From: Venturia oleaginea
Lineage: Eukaryota > Ascomycota > Dothideomycetes > Venturiales > Venturiaceae
DNA: 64,000 nt
NCBI GenBank assembly: GCA_013176395.1
Contig: JABMLP010000005.1
Location: 1,798,001 to 1,862,000 of the forward strand
Direction of reading: 5' to 3'
Shown in pieces: positions 43,266 through 54,829 of this stretch. The notes under the pieces were generated by a model. It was not told the origin of the DNA and ran no database searches. It was given only the letters and a program-made list of their open reading frames with translations. The position numbers and the translations under genes were made by a program. Positions within the stretch are counted from its first letter, which is position 1, and every line of letters starts with the position of its first letter.

Positions 43266-45098
43266 ACGTATTCCACCTCGGAGCCGGCCAAACCACGGAG
43301 CCGGCCACTTTTCCTTGGCACAGCCCTTATCCTCTATCACACGTAATGTCTCAACAACGCAACGCGATAGCCGTTCAAGAAGAAGGTAGAGTTGATCTCG
43401 CTCTTCAGGCTTATACAAAGCCTATGGCGCGCTGCTACAGCCTTTAACGTTAAACACCAAAGGCTCTCTGATCGGCTCCGCGGAATCATCTCTCGATCTC
43501 AAACTCGCCCAAACTCTCATAAGCTCACTACGATAGAAGAGCAAACGATTATCCATTATATCCTCGATCTCAATTCGCGAGGATTCGCACCCCGGCTGTG
43601 TGAGGTGGCAGATATGGCGGATAAACTACTGGGTATACGCGGTGGAGAGCCAGTAGACAAAAACTGGGCTGAGAGATTCGTAACGCGCTCAGATGAGCTC
43701 AAAATAGCCTTCAATCGAGCAAAGGATAGGCAGAGTATGCTACAGGAGGATCCAGAAGTAATTGGCGCGTGGTTCAAGCTAGTTGCAGATACTAAAGCCA
43801 AGTACGGCGTCCAAGACGAGGATACGCACAACTTTGACGAGATTGGCTTCCAGATGGGCGTTATTGGGTCAATGAAGGTCGTTACAGCCTCTGAAAGACG
43901 TACGAGGCCTGAACTCATCCAGCCGGGCGATCGCGGATGGGTTACGGTTATTCAGAGCATCTGCGCAGCTGGGTATGCGACCCTGCCATTTATTATCTAT
44001 GAAGGACGCGTTCACATCTCTGCGTGGTATGAGGAGGCAGATATACCACGGAATTGGAAGCTCTCAGTCTCTGAGAACGGCTGGACAAACAACGCGCTTG
44101 GTCTTGAGTGGTTGAAGCATTTTGACGCGTATACAAAGGCGCGGCAGGTGGGGGGGGTATAGGCTACTCATTTTGGACGGCCATGAGAGCCATCTCAGCC
44201 AGGATTTCAAGGACTACTGCCTCGAAAATAAGATGCTAACCCTCTGTATGCCACCGCACTCGTCGCATACACTCCAGCCCCTTGACGTGGTCTGCTTCTC
44301 GCCATTGAAGCGCAAGTACTCCCAACGCGTCCGGGACTTGGCACGCCGACGCGTGTACCATATCAACAAGGAAGGCTTTCTCCCTGCCTTTAAAGACGCG
44401 TTTTTCGACGTTTTCACGGAAGAGAATTGTCGAAAGGCCTTTGAGGCAGTAGGGCTAGTCCCTATTAACGCGCAGGTAGTGTTGGATCGCCTTGAAGTAC
44501 GGCTACGTACCCCACCAGCACCCCCACCATAGGAGACGCCGTGGCAGTCGAAGGCTCCAAGCAATACTCAAGAATTTGGATCTCAATCCAAGCTCGTAAG
44601 CGAGTCTTTTACTCGGTCACCAGTTACTGCGCAGGCAGGCTTTTCCCAGCTTGTTAAAGGCGCTGAATTGATGCTGCACCAGAACGCCCTACTTGTCGCA
44701 CGAAACCACGAGCTTGAAGAGCAATTGGCAGTAATGACGAAGCGAAAATCGCGTAAAAGGAAGCGGATCCAGCAAGGTGGTACTGTAGAGTATGGGACTG
44801 CAGCAGCGCGGGTAGCTACTGAGGCGTCTGTTGCGCCTCAGGGATCAAAGAATACTCGTAGTAGTGATCAAGAAACAGCCCTACCAACTCAAAGGCGCTG
44901 TGGGAACTGCGGCGCGACTGGGCACAATGCGCGAACGTGTAAAAAGGATATCGAGATATCTTCTGAATCAGATAGTAGCACGACGGACTTGGAATCTATT
45001 GTTGATAGCGATAAAATTGAAGAGACGTAACATGAGTTGGTCGTGCCAAGGAAAAGTGGCCGGCTCGGTGGTTTGGCCGGCTCGGTGGTGGAATACGT
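43266..45098 (+). mobile_element. pogo/Fot1-type DNA transposon, copy 2
   Basis: An 1833-bp element flanked by TA (43264-43265 and 45099-45100), inverted relative to copy 1 and 13.7 kb from it. Both ends carry the two-unit form of the terminal repeat (GAGCCGGCC, spacer, GAGCCGGCC), making it 17 bp longer than copy 1. Everything between, including the disabling lesions in the transposase, matches in length and in the translated frames. This near identity implies recent movement. Confidence 0.93.
43346..45030 (+). pseudogene. pogo-type transposase, disabled (copy 2)
   Basis: Transposase remnant from ATG at 43346. The first frame (MSQQRNAIAVQEEGRVDLAL...) ends at a stop near 43446, while the family sequence continues in another frame as LWRAATAFNVKHQRLSDRL from about 43420. 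That frame carries the DNA-binding domains and the first Asp (NFDEIGF), then stops after a run of eight G (44150-44157); one G fewer would join it to YRLLILDGHESHLS. After the third Asp (QPLDVV) the frame meets TAG at 44530-44532, then continues as ETPWQSKAPSN into the zinc knuckle (CGNCGATGHNARTC), ending at 45030. The TAG could be a CAG changed by C-to-T mutation. Confidence 0.85.
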
Positions 45099-45355
45099 TA
45101 TATATATCTTAACAAGATAATTGCTAAAAGATCTCAGGATCTTTGCGCGTGTTCTTTATTTTATAGTTACAGGATTATAGTGCGATATGTGATAAAAAGT
45201 TCCTGACAGGGATGGAAGGAAGTGGGCACGTGGTGGGGTCAACGCAGAATGCAGCACAGCAGGGCTGTTCACTCCCGTCCCACTCCCAAAGATGCGATCA
45301 CTGGAGATTTATAAAAATTTCTAGATAACCGCAAGCTCAGCACAACTGCACGCAA

Positions 45356-46475
45356 ATGGCTACCAACTCGATAAAGCTACTGACGGGGAATAGCCACCCA
45401 ACGCTGGCCAATCAGGTCGCCAGAAGGTGAGCGCTTTTTGAACTGCTTGCGATGAGAAAACGGCTCACCTCTATAGGTTGGGCATATCACTTACGAAGAT
45501 TCTGGTTTTGCAGTACTCGAACCAGGAAACCTCAGTCACCATAGGAGAATCCGTTCGTGACGAAGATGGTACTTGCGCCCTCTGCTTAATGTGTATGGCG
45601 AGAGACTGATCCGCAATGCAGTCTTCATCCTCCAGTCCACAGCCCCAGGCGATATCAACGATGGCATCATGGAGCTCCTCATTATGATCAACGCCTGCAA
45701 AACCGCCTCCGCCCGCCGTATCACTGCCGTTATCCCCAACTTTCCGTACGCCAGACAAGACAAGAAGGACAAGTCTCGAGCACCCATCACTGCAAAACTC
45801 ATGGCCAACATGCTACAGACAGCTGGCTGTAACCACATAATCACAATGGACTTACATGCAAGTCAAATACAAGGTTTCTTCAATGTACCGGTGGACAATC
45901 TGTATGCCGAGCCAAGTACGTTGCGATGGATCCAGAAATACTGTATTCCTACCTCGGACTGTGTTATTGTCAGCCCAGATGCTGGGGGTGCAAAGAGAGC
46001 TACCTCTATAGCGGATGGTCTTGATCTGGGATTCGCGCTGATCCACAAGGAACGACCGAGACCGAATGAGGTGTCACGCATGGTACTGGTGGGAGACGTC
46101 AAAGACAAAATAGCCATCATTGTGGATGACATGGCGGATACTTGTGGAACTCTGGCAAAGGCGGCTGATGTGGTCATCCAGCATGGTGCCAAGGAGGCGA
46201 TTGCTATTGTCACCCACGGAATTCTGAGCGGCAATGCGATTGAGGCACTCAATGGTAGTAAGTTGAAGAAGGTGGTGGTCACGAATACGGTGCCGCACGA
46301 GGAGAAGAAACTCCTCTGCTCGAGGATTGAGACGATCGATATCAGCGCAACAGTAAGTTTACTTCTTTCAGACCTTGACTGGCCATACTAATCAGCACAG
46401 CTTGCCGAAGCGTGTCGACGTACTCACAACGGTGAAAGCGTGTCATTCCTATTCAAGCATGCCCCAACCGACTAG
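45356..46475 (+). CDS. prs: Ribose-phosphate pyrophosphokinase (PRPP synthetase)
   Basis: Exons 45356-45426, 45477-45568, 45622-46352 and 46401-46475 (322 aa). It makes PRPP from ribose 5-phosphate and ATP for nucleotide, His, Trp and NAD synthesis; fungal enzymes work as hetero-complexes of paralogues. Signatures in order: [29 protein letters not shown], the flexible loop region [14 protein letters not shown], the metal-binding segment [20 protein letters not shown], and the PRPP loop [12 protein letters not shown], where family members usually have Gly in place of the Cys. No long insertion is present, so it is of the compact (yeast Prs2/Prs4-like) type. Which paralogue this is cannot be settled here. 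Confidence 0.95.
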
Positions 46476-47288
46476 TAACGTATCGTTGAAATCATTGGAA
46501 ACAGAGTGCGAAAAATCTAGATCGAATCGGCGAGGCGTCATGAGCAACATTGGAGGCGTTCTGGACATTCAGGGCTGGGTTATTGGGTATACCTACTTTG
46601 CGATAGATGCATGAGAAGATAGATTTAGTAGAATGGAATGCTACAATGCTACAGAGATAGCCTCGGGACCCCGCTCTCATGTGCCGCCAGTTCATCAATT
46701 GTAATCTGAGACTTGTCGTGAAAAAAGTTGTCTCTCAGTCTTCTCCCTATCATGCATTCCGTGTTCATCTGATAGAGTGAGGTTGCTAATGGAATGCGTA
46801 ATGTAATCTTAGATATCTCGCTCCAACCAAGTTCTCACATTAGATGAGAACCACCAGATCAAGTTTCGATATTGCAAAATTCCTGGTTGTGTCTACTTCT
46901 TGATAGTGCCAGAAAACCAACAATGTCGATCTAGGTTTGAAAGAGTGTTAATAAAAAAAACTTTGTCTAACTTATAACTTATACACTTATCGGCTACGGA
47001 GTATGAAAGCGGACAGATTGAAAATAGCCTAGCGTTGGATTATGTCACAATCCCTGCGCTCTTCAAGTGATGCTGGACCTCGAACTCGAATCAACACCGG
47101 GCGATTGTCTCCTCAATTTCAACACGTCGAACAAATACATCTTAAAACATAATTCACTTGCTTTGATGCTGGATTGCAGTCATCACAAAAACAACGCGTT
47201 GAATACAGCAGAAGAGCTAAAAAAATCGCGTCATACCAACAGACTCCTGAATCGAACAACAAACCTCAATACTCCACATCAACGCAAA
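46476..47288. other. Intergenic, no supported gene
   Basis: The 3' region of the PRPP synthetase gene and upstream region of the Cenp-Q gene. An open frame upstream of 47289 runs in phase with Cenp-Q but lacks its composition. Confidence 0.45.
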
Positions 47289-48305
47289 ATGCGCAAACAA
47301 ATGGCGAAGAGACGGCGAGAGGCCGAACCCGAACTCGGGGAGGGTGAAGATGAGATATCTACTGCCCTGTCTGTACCGAGAAAACGAAAGCATCAAGCTG
47401 TGGGCGCGGAAGTTGAGGTTGAAGATGAGACATCTGCAGCTCCAACCGCGGCGCGCAAACGAAAACAACAAGAAGATGAGGGAGAACCCAGGAAGAAGGC
47501 GAAGCACGATTTTGCCTACCTGAAGCCTAGTATTCGCAAAGTGCCGCAGGAAATTATTCAATCGGGTTGGAAGAAGCTTCCTGAACCTGCGCAACGACAA
47601 ATCCAGACGATACTTTTGAACTCGAAACGAACTGCCCTTCAATCGATCAGAGATCCGAGGCGGAGGAAGGAGGTGGAGGGTGTGCTAGATGCGATGCATC
47701 ATAAGCTTGAGAAGCGATTACCGCGGTCGCCATTTCCTCCCTTTGCGAAAGCGGGCCATTTCAATCTTGAGGAGCTTTCAAAGCGCAACGTAAGTGCTTT
47801 TCTGGTTCTTTGAATGTTTCTGATGCTGAATTTACATAGCACAATCTAGAGGCAGAGCAATCTCCTGCTTCAGATTCTGTGAAATTGTTGGAAGAGGAGA
47901 TCGAACGAGAAGAGCTGCGCATAGAACAGAAACGTCAGTTTTTGGCTGATCTCGAAAAGAATGCCAAGATCTCTCTCCAGCAGCAGAAGAAACGTGCGAG
48001 AGCAGTATGTCGACCCCTTTCATGTCTTGAAATCTTCTAGTGCTAACAACGAATAGACACATCCACTGCTTCACGAAATGGTGGCTTCTACTCGTCATTC
48101 TGACAGCGCCGACAACATTGGGCTAGCAAAAGGCCGCAACAAAGGCCATGTGTTTGATGAAACAGACGAGGATTTGGCGCCTCTTTTGGCGCAATTTCGA
48201 AGTCACTTGGAGAGCATACAAGCAAACGGAAGTCAGTTGGAAGGAGTGGGAGATGCAATTGCAAGTGCTCAGGCTGCCTTGAGAACTGCTTTGCCAGCGA
48301 CATGA
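47289..48305 (+). CDS. fta7: Kinetochore protein CENP-Q
   Basis: Exons 47289-47789, 47840-48004 and 48057-48305 (304 aa). CENP-Q is a subunit of the constitutive centromere network (COMA-type complex with CENP-U/O/P) on CENP-A chromatin. The N-terminus is Lys/Arg-rich with repeated ARKRKQ-like clusters, as expected for nuclear import and DNA contact. The conserved part begins DFAYLKPSIRKVPQEIIQSGW and continues LPEPAQRQIQTILL and EKRLPRSPFPP. A coiled coil follows (SVKLLEEEIEREELRIEQKR...LEKNAKISLQQQKKRAR), and the last exon starts THPLL, typical of the family. The ATG at 47301 is an alternative start; an in-frame extension upstream to 47067 is judged non-coding. Confidence 0.82.
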
Positions 48306-49271
48306 CATTCGATTTGAAAGATCGATAGCTAGCTATTAATAGCATTTTGCGCCGGGCACGAGGTTGTAGAACAGTGTACGATCAAGCGACGAGGGAAATC
48401 ATATCCTTGCAACACTTGCTAAGCATATTGTCATTGATGTCGAGGTGAAGAATCTGGAAGCCACTCTCTTCCCGTTTTAATGCTTACTATCCTCTTTGAT
48501 CCATCACCGGCCAATCATTCAACTATCTTGAACCCGAGTCCTCCAGGTCATGCCTAAATCATAAGCCTCTGGTAATCTCGTAAATGACTTCGCCAGACAT
48601 ACTGGAACATCGATCTTCTACCGAACATGCAGAAGTCATATTGGGACATTATCCAAGGGAGTAGAATTATCAGCCTCGCCGTGCCAGATGTCTGTTGCTC
48701 TCTTTGCTGGTACAAAGCTGTCCCATCGGCCCCAAATGTAGTAATTGCTCGAAATAGAATTGATTGGAGTGACAGATGGCCTTACTACTGCCATAGCTCG
48801 GGCATATGAAAGGTTATAATTGCTAACAAATCCGATATGTTGGTACCGGTGCTTTCATCCTATATCCTTGTAGCTTGGCCCCCTGTACCTAGAGGGCGCC
48901 TCGACCTCCAATTTTATTGAAACGGCAAAATCGATTACCATGTGAGTGTTAACACCGGATAATATTCAGCTCAAGCTTCAGCCCATCAAGCATTATTTGT
49001 ATCTACCGTGTTCCACTGAGCCGAGGTTTTCTGCGGAAGAGCAAAAGGCGGCAAACTCCTGTCCGCTACCAGCCATGGGTCGTCGAACTTGCGAACCTCG
49101 CCCCCATTTTTTCGAGTCGCGTGTGCAAAGAACTACATCCTCCTACAGCCTCTACCAAACCCGAGTCCTCAGAGATAGGTACGACTTGTGCGTTCGATGT
49201 CGCACAAGCACTCGCGGCCTGCCACTTGATCTCTCCGAACCCCTCAACGTTTTGCGCTCCCCCAGTCCTTG
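48306..49271. other. Intergenic, no supported gene
   Basis: Almost 1 kb between the Cenp-Q and ERT1 genes; likely holds the ERT1 promoter and long 5' leader. No exon or RNA gene recognised. Confidence 0.45.
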
Positions 49272-51188
49272 ATGAACGATACACAAGCCACCGTGCGCGA
49301 ATCCAATGGCTCGGCATCCCACAATATGACGTCCAGCAAGAGCATGGAAAAGGGGCCGGAGAACAACAATAGAACAAATGGTCCCAAGCAGTCAACGCCG
49401 CAGTGGGCGACGTCAGCTGGAAATGGCGATGGCACAGGCAAAACTTCCACCAAGAAGCGCAGGAAGGTCAATCATGGTATGCCAAAGCAAGCCACTCGGG
49501 ACCATCCAGCTAATCGAGCGCCATCACAGCTTGCATATATTGCCGTCGCAGTGTGAGAATCCCCTTTGATTTGTACTATTGTGATGCCATCGCTTAGATC
49601 CAGTTGAATTGTACATGAGTGTTGTAACTAATTCCTGCATGTCTATTTTAGCACATGACCTGCGACCTCGTACGTAGCCCCTTCCGATCAAGTACCGTTC
49701 GAATGGGAGCTAATAACATATCTGTCTTAGGCGAGACCTTGTTTGAGGTGTCAGAAGAGGAACATAGGCCATTTATGCCACGATGAACCTCGAGAGCCAG
49801 TCAAGAAATCAAAGCCGGAACCGGGCACAGGATCTGGGGAGAATGAGACATCGAACGTCGAAGCTTCACCCGTCGAGCCGCCCCTCAACCCGCTCGATGT
49901 CAATAGGCAAGATGCAGGCCTTGATCTAGGCCAGGGATCTCATAGCCGGATCGCAAGTACAACAGTATTGGTTCAGCCTACTCCTGTTGCCGCGCCTCAT
50001 CACACTTCGCTGACTGGCAATAATCAATCTCGTATGTTACACGATCGTTTTCGTCATGGTAATCACGCTGACCCTCGGCCAAAGTGCTACCATTTCAAGA
50101 TTGGGGCCTGAACTCACAGAGTAGCATGATGCAGGATATGCATTTCCACCCCAACTACACCACTTTTAATACCTCCGAGGTCTCAAATGAATACAATCTT
50201 TTGAACGACTTTCTTAGCCACAGTCTGATGGAGGACGGTGGGATGTATTCTAATAATGATGCCTACACTGGCGACCCCTCCCTGAACAACACCATGCAAA
50301 CTCTGTCCGGAAGCAACGCCTTGTTCCAGGCCCTCCTCAGGCGAATCAAATGCTTCCACCAACGCAAGCAGCTCTCGGCAACGCGATATCAAGGCCTGCA
50401 AGCGGCTTTCCAATCGACAAGGCGCGCGAGACTTACTACATGACGGCTGCCGATCCTGCGGGAACGGACACTCCCGAGGAACGTATGAAGAAATTGATGA
50501 AAGCCAAATACGATGCTGGGATGTTGAAACCTTTCAACTACGTAAAGGGCTACGCGCGCCTACAGCAATTTATGGACCAAAATCTGCAGCCACAGTCTAG
50601 GAACAGAATCTTAAAGCAATTGGACAGGTTTCGACCAAAGTTCCGAGAACGCATGCACAATTTGAGCGACATGCAGCTTGTATATGTAGAGGTTTACTTT
50701 GAGGGAAGCTTGATGGAGTATGACCGTGTCTTTGCAAGTATGGCCATACCCGCTTGTTGCTGGAGAAGAACGGGAGAGATCTATCGCGGTAACAAAGAAA
50801 TGGCTGCCCTCATTGGTGTGCCCATTGACCATCTACGAGACGTGAGTAGAACCTACAGCGCAGAAGCAACGTCTGCTAACCTTGGCTGTAGGGGAAAATT
50901 GCTATCCACGAGATCTTCTCCGAACAATCCTTAGTCGGTTACTGGGAAAAATTTGGTGCTATTGCCTTCGACCACCTACAGAAGGCCATACTTACGTCTT
51001 GCTCTCTGAAGACTCGCGAACCACACACAGGAGAGCCAGAGAAGAAATGTTGTTTCTCATTCACTATTCGCCGAGACAAACACAATGTGTAGGTTTCCCT
51101 GGCTACTGTCATCATCGCTACTTGCTAATCTGTTAGACCCATCTTAATTGTCGGCAACTTCTTGCCAGTACTACCGTTTGAGAAATAG
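49272..51188 (+). CDS. ert1: Zinc-cluster/PAS activator of gluconeogenesis (ERT1/AcuK)
   Basis: Model exons 49272-49476, 49530-49552, 49652-49669, 49731-50031, 50100-50237, 50330-50841, 50892-51088 and 51137-51188 (481 aa). The zinc cluster is assembled over four exons: KRRKVNH, then ACIYCRRS (23-nt exon), HMTCDL (18-nt exon), then ARPCLRCQKRNIGHLCHDEP, nearly diagnostic of ERT1/AcuK. The C-terminal PAS region has FASMAIPACCWRRTGEIYR, HEIFSEQSLVGYWEKFG and CCFSFTIRRD. The family activates gluconeogenic genes (PEPCK, FBPase). One junction is doubtful: a 92-nt intron (50238-50329) keeps frame, but the skipped stretch (MYSNNDAYTGDPSLNNTM) looks coding to me. If so, the gene has a 1-nt frameshift near 50325 instead. 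Confidence 0.85.
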
Positions 51189-51529
51189 AGGTCAACACCT
51201 CTCTCCTGTACCATTTTATTATTAGCTGTTTGATTAGCGGAGCGGGATACACATTTGGATGGGGCATTCATGAAACTGGGCAGAGCATTGAAGGCGTTGG
51301 GATGGGTCGGCATGATGATGATACCTTTGCCAGGCGAATAGGCGAATGGCGTCATGTGGCCGAGTAAGATACATATTTATCATTATCATGTAGTTAATAC
51401 TCTATCGGTGGTTGAGCTGAATGTTGAAGTTCTCACGCTTACAAGGCTCCGAGACCCTCATTGGTATTGTTCGTTTTCACGTCCCACTTCCATTCCATCC
51501 AAATTGTCATTTCCACATCTTGTCCACTC
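51189..51529. other. Short intergenic region
   Basis: 340 bp between ERT1 and Zip4, both on the plus strand; presumably terminator and promoter. Nothing else seen. Confidence 0.5.
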
Positions 51530-54500
51530 ATGGCACCCATACCAACATTGAAGTCAGAAAAGGAGAGGAAAGCTAGACAACTTATCGGTATGTGCGCACT
51601 TCCTAGCCATGCGGCTCCTCACTTACCATTCAACAGAATTCGCCAACTCGCTTCCTGACCGCATCAATGGACCTACAACGGATCGATCGCTTGTCGCAGA
51701 CTTGCAGGAACATGTGCAGACCTTACCGATGCAAGCGCCAAGTGCCCGAGTGGGAGAGTTCAACACGAAGGGCACAGATTTGTGGAATCTTTCAACGCGT
51801 TTAAGCCGCAGCAACGACCCGCCTCAGAAAAGGCTTCTTTGTCTTTTGAGAGTATTCGCCTTTGGTTTACTCGATTGCGCGCAGCTACGGCGCGCCGTCT
51901 CCAGCGCAAACTGCGTGTGGCTCCTCCGAGTCGCGTTCAAGGCAGCGAAGTTCTGCATTACTGCGGACGCACTTGAGCACAGTATCAAGGTTCTAGAACG
52001 GGTAGCTGCGTACCTAGAAGAGTTTGACAAGATAGAGGAGGAGTTGAGTCCAGAAGATGCCGCGCTGAGGGCGAAGCTGAAGTCTGAATACCACATCCTG
52101 CGAACGACGTTGGTAAGCGGCGACACTCACGCGGAACGACTCTCCACTCACTCACTTCTCTCTTCTAGGCATGGAAGTCATCAAAGCTCGACGTTGCAGA
52201 GCTGATGTTCAAGAACATCACCATTGCCCATATCGCCGCCGATCTCTCCTCCACCGAAGAACTCGTGGACACCCTGTACGAGATTGGAAAAGACCTTTTT
52301 GCGAAGAAGCAGTACGAGACAGCAGTGCGTTGGTTGGGTCGGGCGTATGATGTCTTATCGGAGCAAGAGCAGGAGATGTTGAGCGAAAATGCGCGGGAGC
52401 TGCGGCTTGCAATCATGCACCTACTGAGTGTGTGGACTCCAGGCTTTGATGGATATGAGTAAGCTGACCGCCAGCAGCGAAAGCACTTATGTTGACGCGA
52501 ATCCCGGAGTCTTTGGAGAAGGCAAGAGTGTTGCTGGACTTCATCGACATGGTAGGTCTGCTTCGACCCAATTGGAGAGGAAATTGATAACGTCCTGTTC
52601 AGGACTACTCGGATAAGATGGTGACGTGTTTGTTGAGGTTAGAGTTCCTCTCAAGCATTCCTCAGCCAGATGCTGAGCAATACTACAAGAGTAAAAGACC
52701 TGCCTTTACCTCCTTGTAATGAGCGCTAATTCGCGCAGCACTTTCGAAGATGCTTCGAACAGTCCCCCTAACCAGACCGAACTTTAAAACGTATGTTAAC
52801 CAAATCCAGAGGCCAATAATTACTAATGATCTCCAGAATCATGCATCATATCCATAAATTGAAGAAGCTCAAGTGAGATCTCCTCCACTAAGGCAGAATC
52901 CTGGCTAACCCTTTACACAGCTTATCACTTGCTGCTAAGACATTGGAGGACTTTCTGTATTGTCGGCTATATGATAGCGACAAGGAAGAGTATACTGAGA
53001 AGGCTGGAATGATGTGGATCTGGATCATTACACAGGACCCGCGGCTGGACATTCAAAGCAAATTGTTGGCAGACGCCTTGAAACACATATACGACGGTAC
53101 TCAGAGGCCATTCTCTCCGGCAGCTACGCACGCTGCCCAAACTGTAGGACCTAGCATGAGTCACAGTCAATGTACATTTGCTGATACTATCTAGCTCTTG
53201 TGGAAGAACATTGAGTCTGCATATGCTCAGAAGCAGTACAAATTTGCGGAAACTTGGTGTCGCCTTGCTCTCCATGAACTATTTGAAAGATGCGGTGACA
53301 TGAACCGGGCGAAAATTGCGAGGTAAAGATTGGATTGACAAAGTGAGTGTGGCTATTGCTAAATAGACCCAGGAAGACGATACTTTGTGCTCTTACACGG
53401 CAAGACCTGACTGTTGCCCGCGAGATCTTCTACAAGATGCCCGAAGCTCAACGGGATTCGGCTCAGACTCGCCACTTAATGTACAGGGCGGCTCTACAAA
53501 ACGGCGACAGTGAGCTTGCGACAGAATGTCTCGACATTATCTGTAGCAGTTCTGGAAAGGATGCAACTCTTCTGTATGCATGCGTTCTGGAAGCACAACA
53601 AGCTAGTGACAAGAAGCAAGTCCTGTTTGCACTACAGAAAGTTCTGGAGCGATACGACTACAGTGCTCCCAAGGGTGTTCATCTACCTGCTCTGCTTCGC
53701 TGTGCAACCAGGCTACTAAGAGCTGAGATCGCAGGGAAAGACAATCCAAGCGACCAAGCAATAGCCGATCTTTGCAAGGTCTTCGAGGGCGCTGCCTGCC
53801 AAGTTCAGAAGTCAAAACGCCAATCTTCAACAAATGCGCAGGAGTTCAACAGGACAGAGATCGAGTGGTTCTCGAAGAACAGCTACAATTTGGCTCTCGA
53901 ATTCTGTTCTACCGCGCATCCGAAATACCTGGCCCGTCTCTCAACCTCCTGTATCCACCTCGTCGAAGCTCTTGAGACAGATGCGACACCAAGTGAGAAG
54001 CAGAATCTCAGCCTGCGACGTGTGCTGTGTGAGTTCCTTTCCATGAGCGCCAGTGTGGTGTTAGCCAGATTGGAAGACAATATCGAGCAATATTTACAGT
54101 ACTACATGGCTGTCCGCAAACATGGCGAGAGTCTTCGTAACCAGGTGTCGTTGCAACTCGAAAACTCGTCATTGGGCCAAGCAGCACGAGAAGATTTGGT
54201 ATCAAAGCATCTCGATTCTGTCAAATACTCTCTCGAAGCATCGATGCGATTGAGCAAGTGGGACGAAATCGAGCCTCTTTTCCAAGCTTCATGGCGATAC
54301 GAAGACCCAAAGAAATGGCATACACTGGCTGATCTTGCTTTCTTGATCAACGAGGAAGTCGTCAAGGCTGGCGTGGCATCGACATACCAACCAAAAGTCT
54401 TTTCGTTCATACAAAAGATCATCAACAGGAGTTGGAGAGTGACCATGGATCTGGGCAATTTGGCGAGGTGGATGAGATGTCTTTTTCAGATTGCTCTGGT

Positions 54501-54829
54501 GAGTGATGAGAAGATCAGTCTACATGTGCTCGACCAGGCCGCGACTGTGGCGACGAAATGCAAAGACGTAAGTTCTGTGGCATCAATCTGTGTGACCTCG
54601 CTGACCGGCCTCTTTCTAGACATCAACTCGTTTTCCTGCGTTGGAGCTGGAATGGCTTGCTACCACATCATTCAATCGAGGTGTTGATATGTATTGTGCT
54701 TCAGATTTCGAGAACGCAAGACCTTGGATGGATAGGGCTATGACTCTTGCTAGCGCTGCTGCGGATAATGGTGTGCTTGCCGCGAAGTTGCGTGATGTTT
54801 ATTTGAAAATGACGTGGGCGGCGGAGTGA
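51530..54829 (+). CDS. zip4: Meiotic protein Zip4/Spo22
   Basis: Eleven exons: 51530-51587, 51637-52112, 52169-52427, 52478-52551, 52603-52690, 52739-52790, 52837-52872, 52921-53143, 53195-53322, 53367-54567 and 54620-54829 (934 aa). All junctions keep frame. Zip4/Spo22/TEX11 is a TPR-repeat scaffold of the ZMM group, linking crossover formation to synaptonemal complex assembly. The family is recognised by IGKDLFAKKQYETAVRWLGR (SPO22 region), KNIESAYAQKQYKFAETWCR, and the C-terminal FPALELEWLATTSFNRGVD. The many short exons (36, 52, 74, 88 nt) in the middle contrast with the 1.2-kb exon 10. Expression is expected in sexual development, though no regulatory site was identified. Confidence 0.88.
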
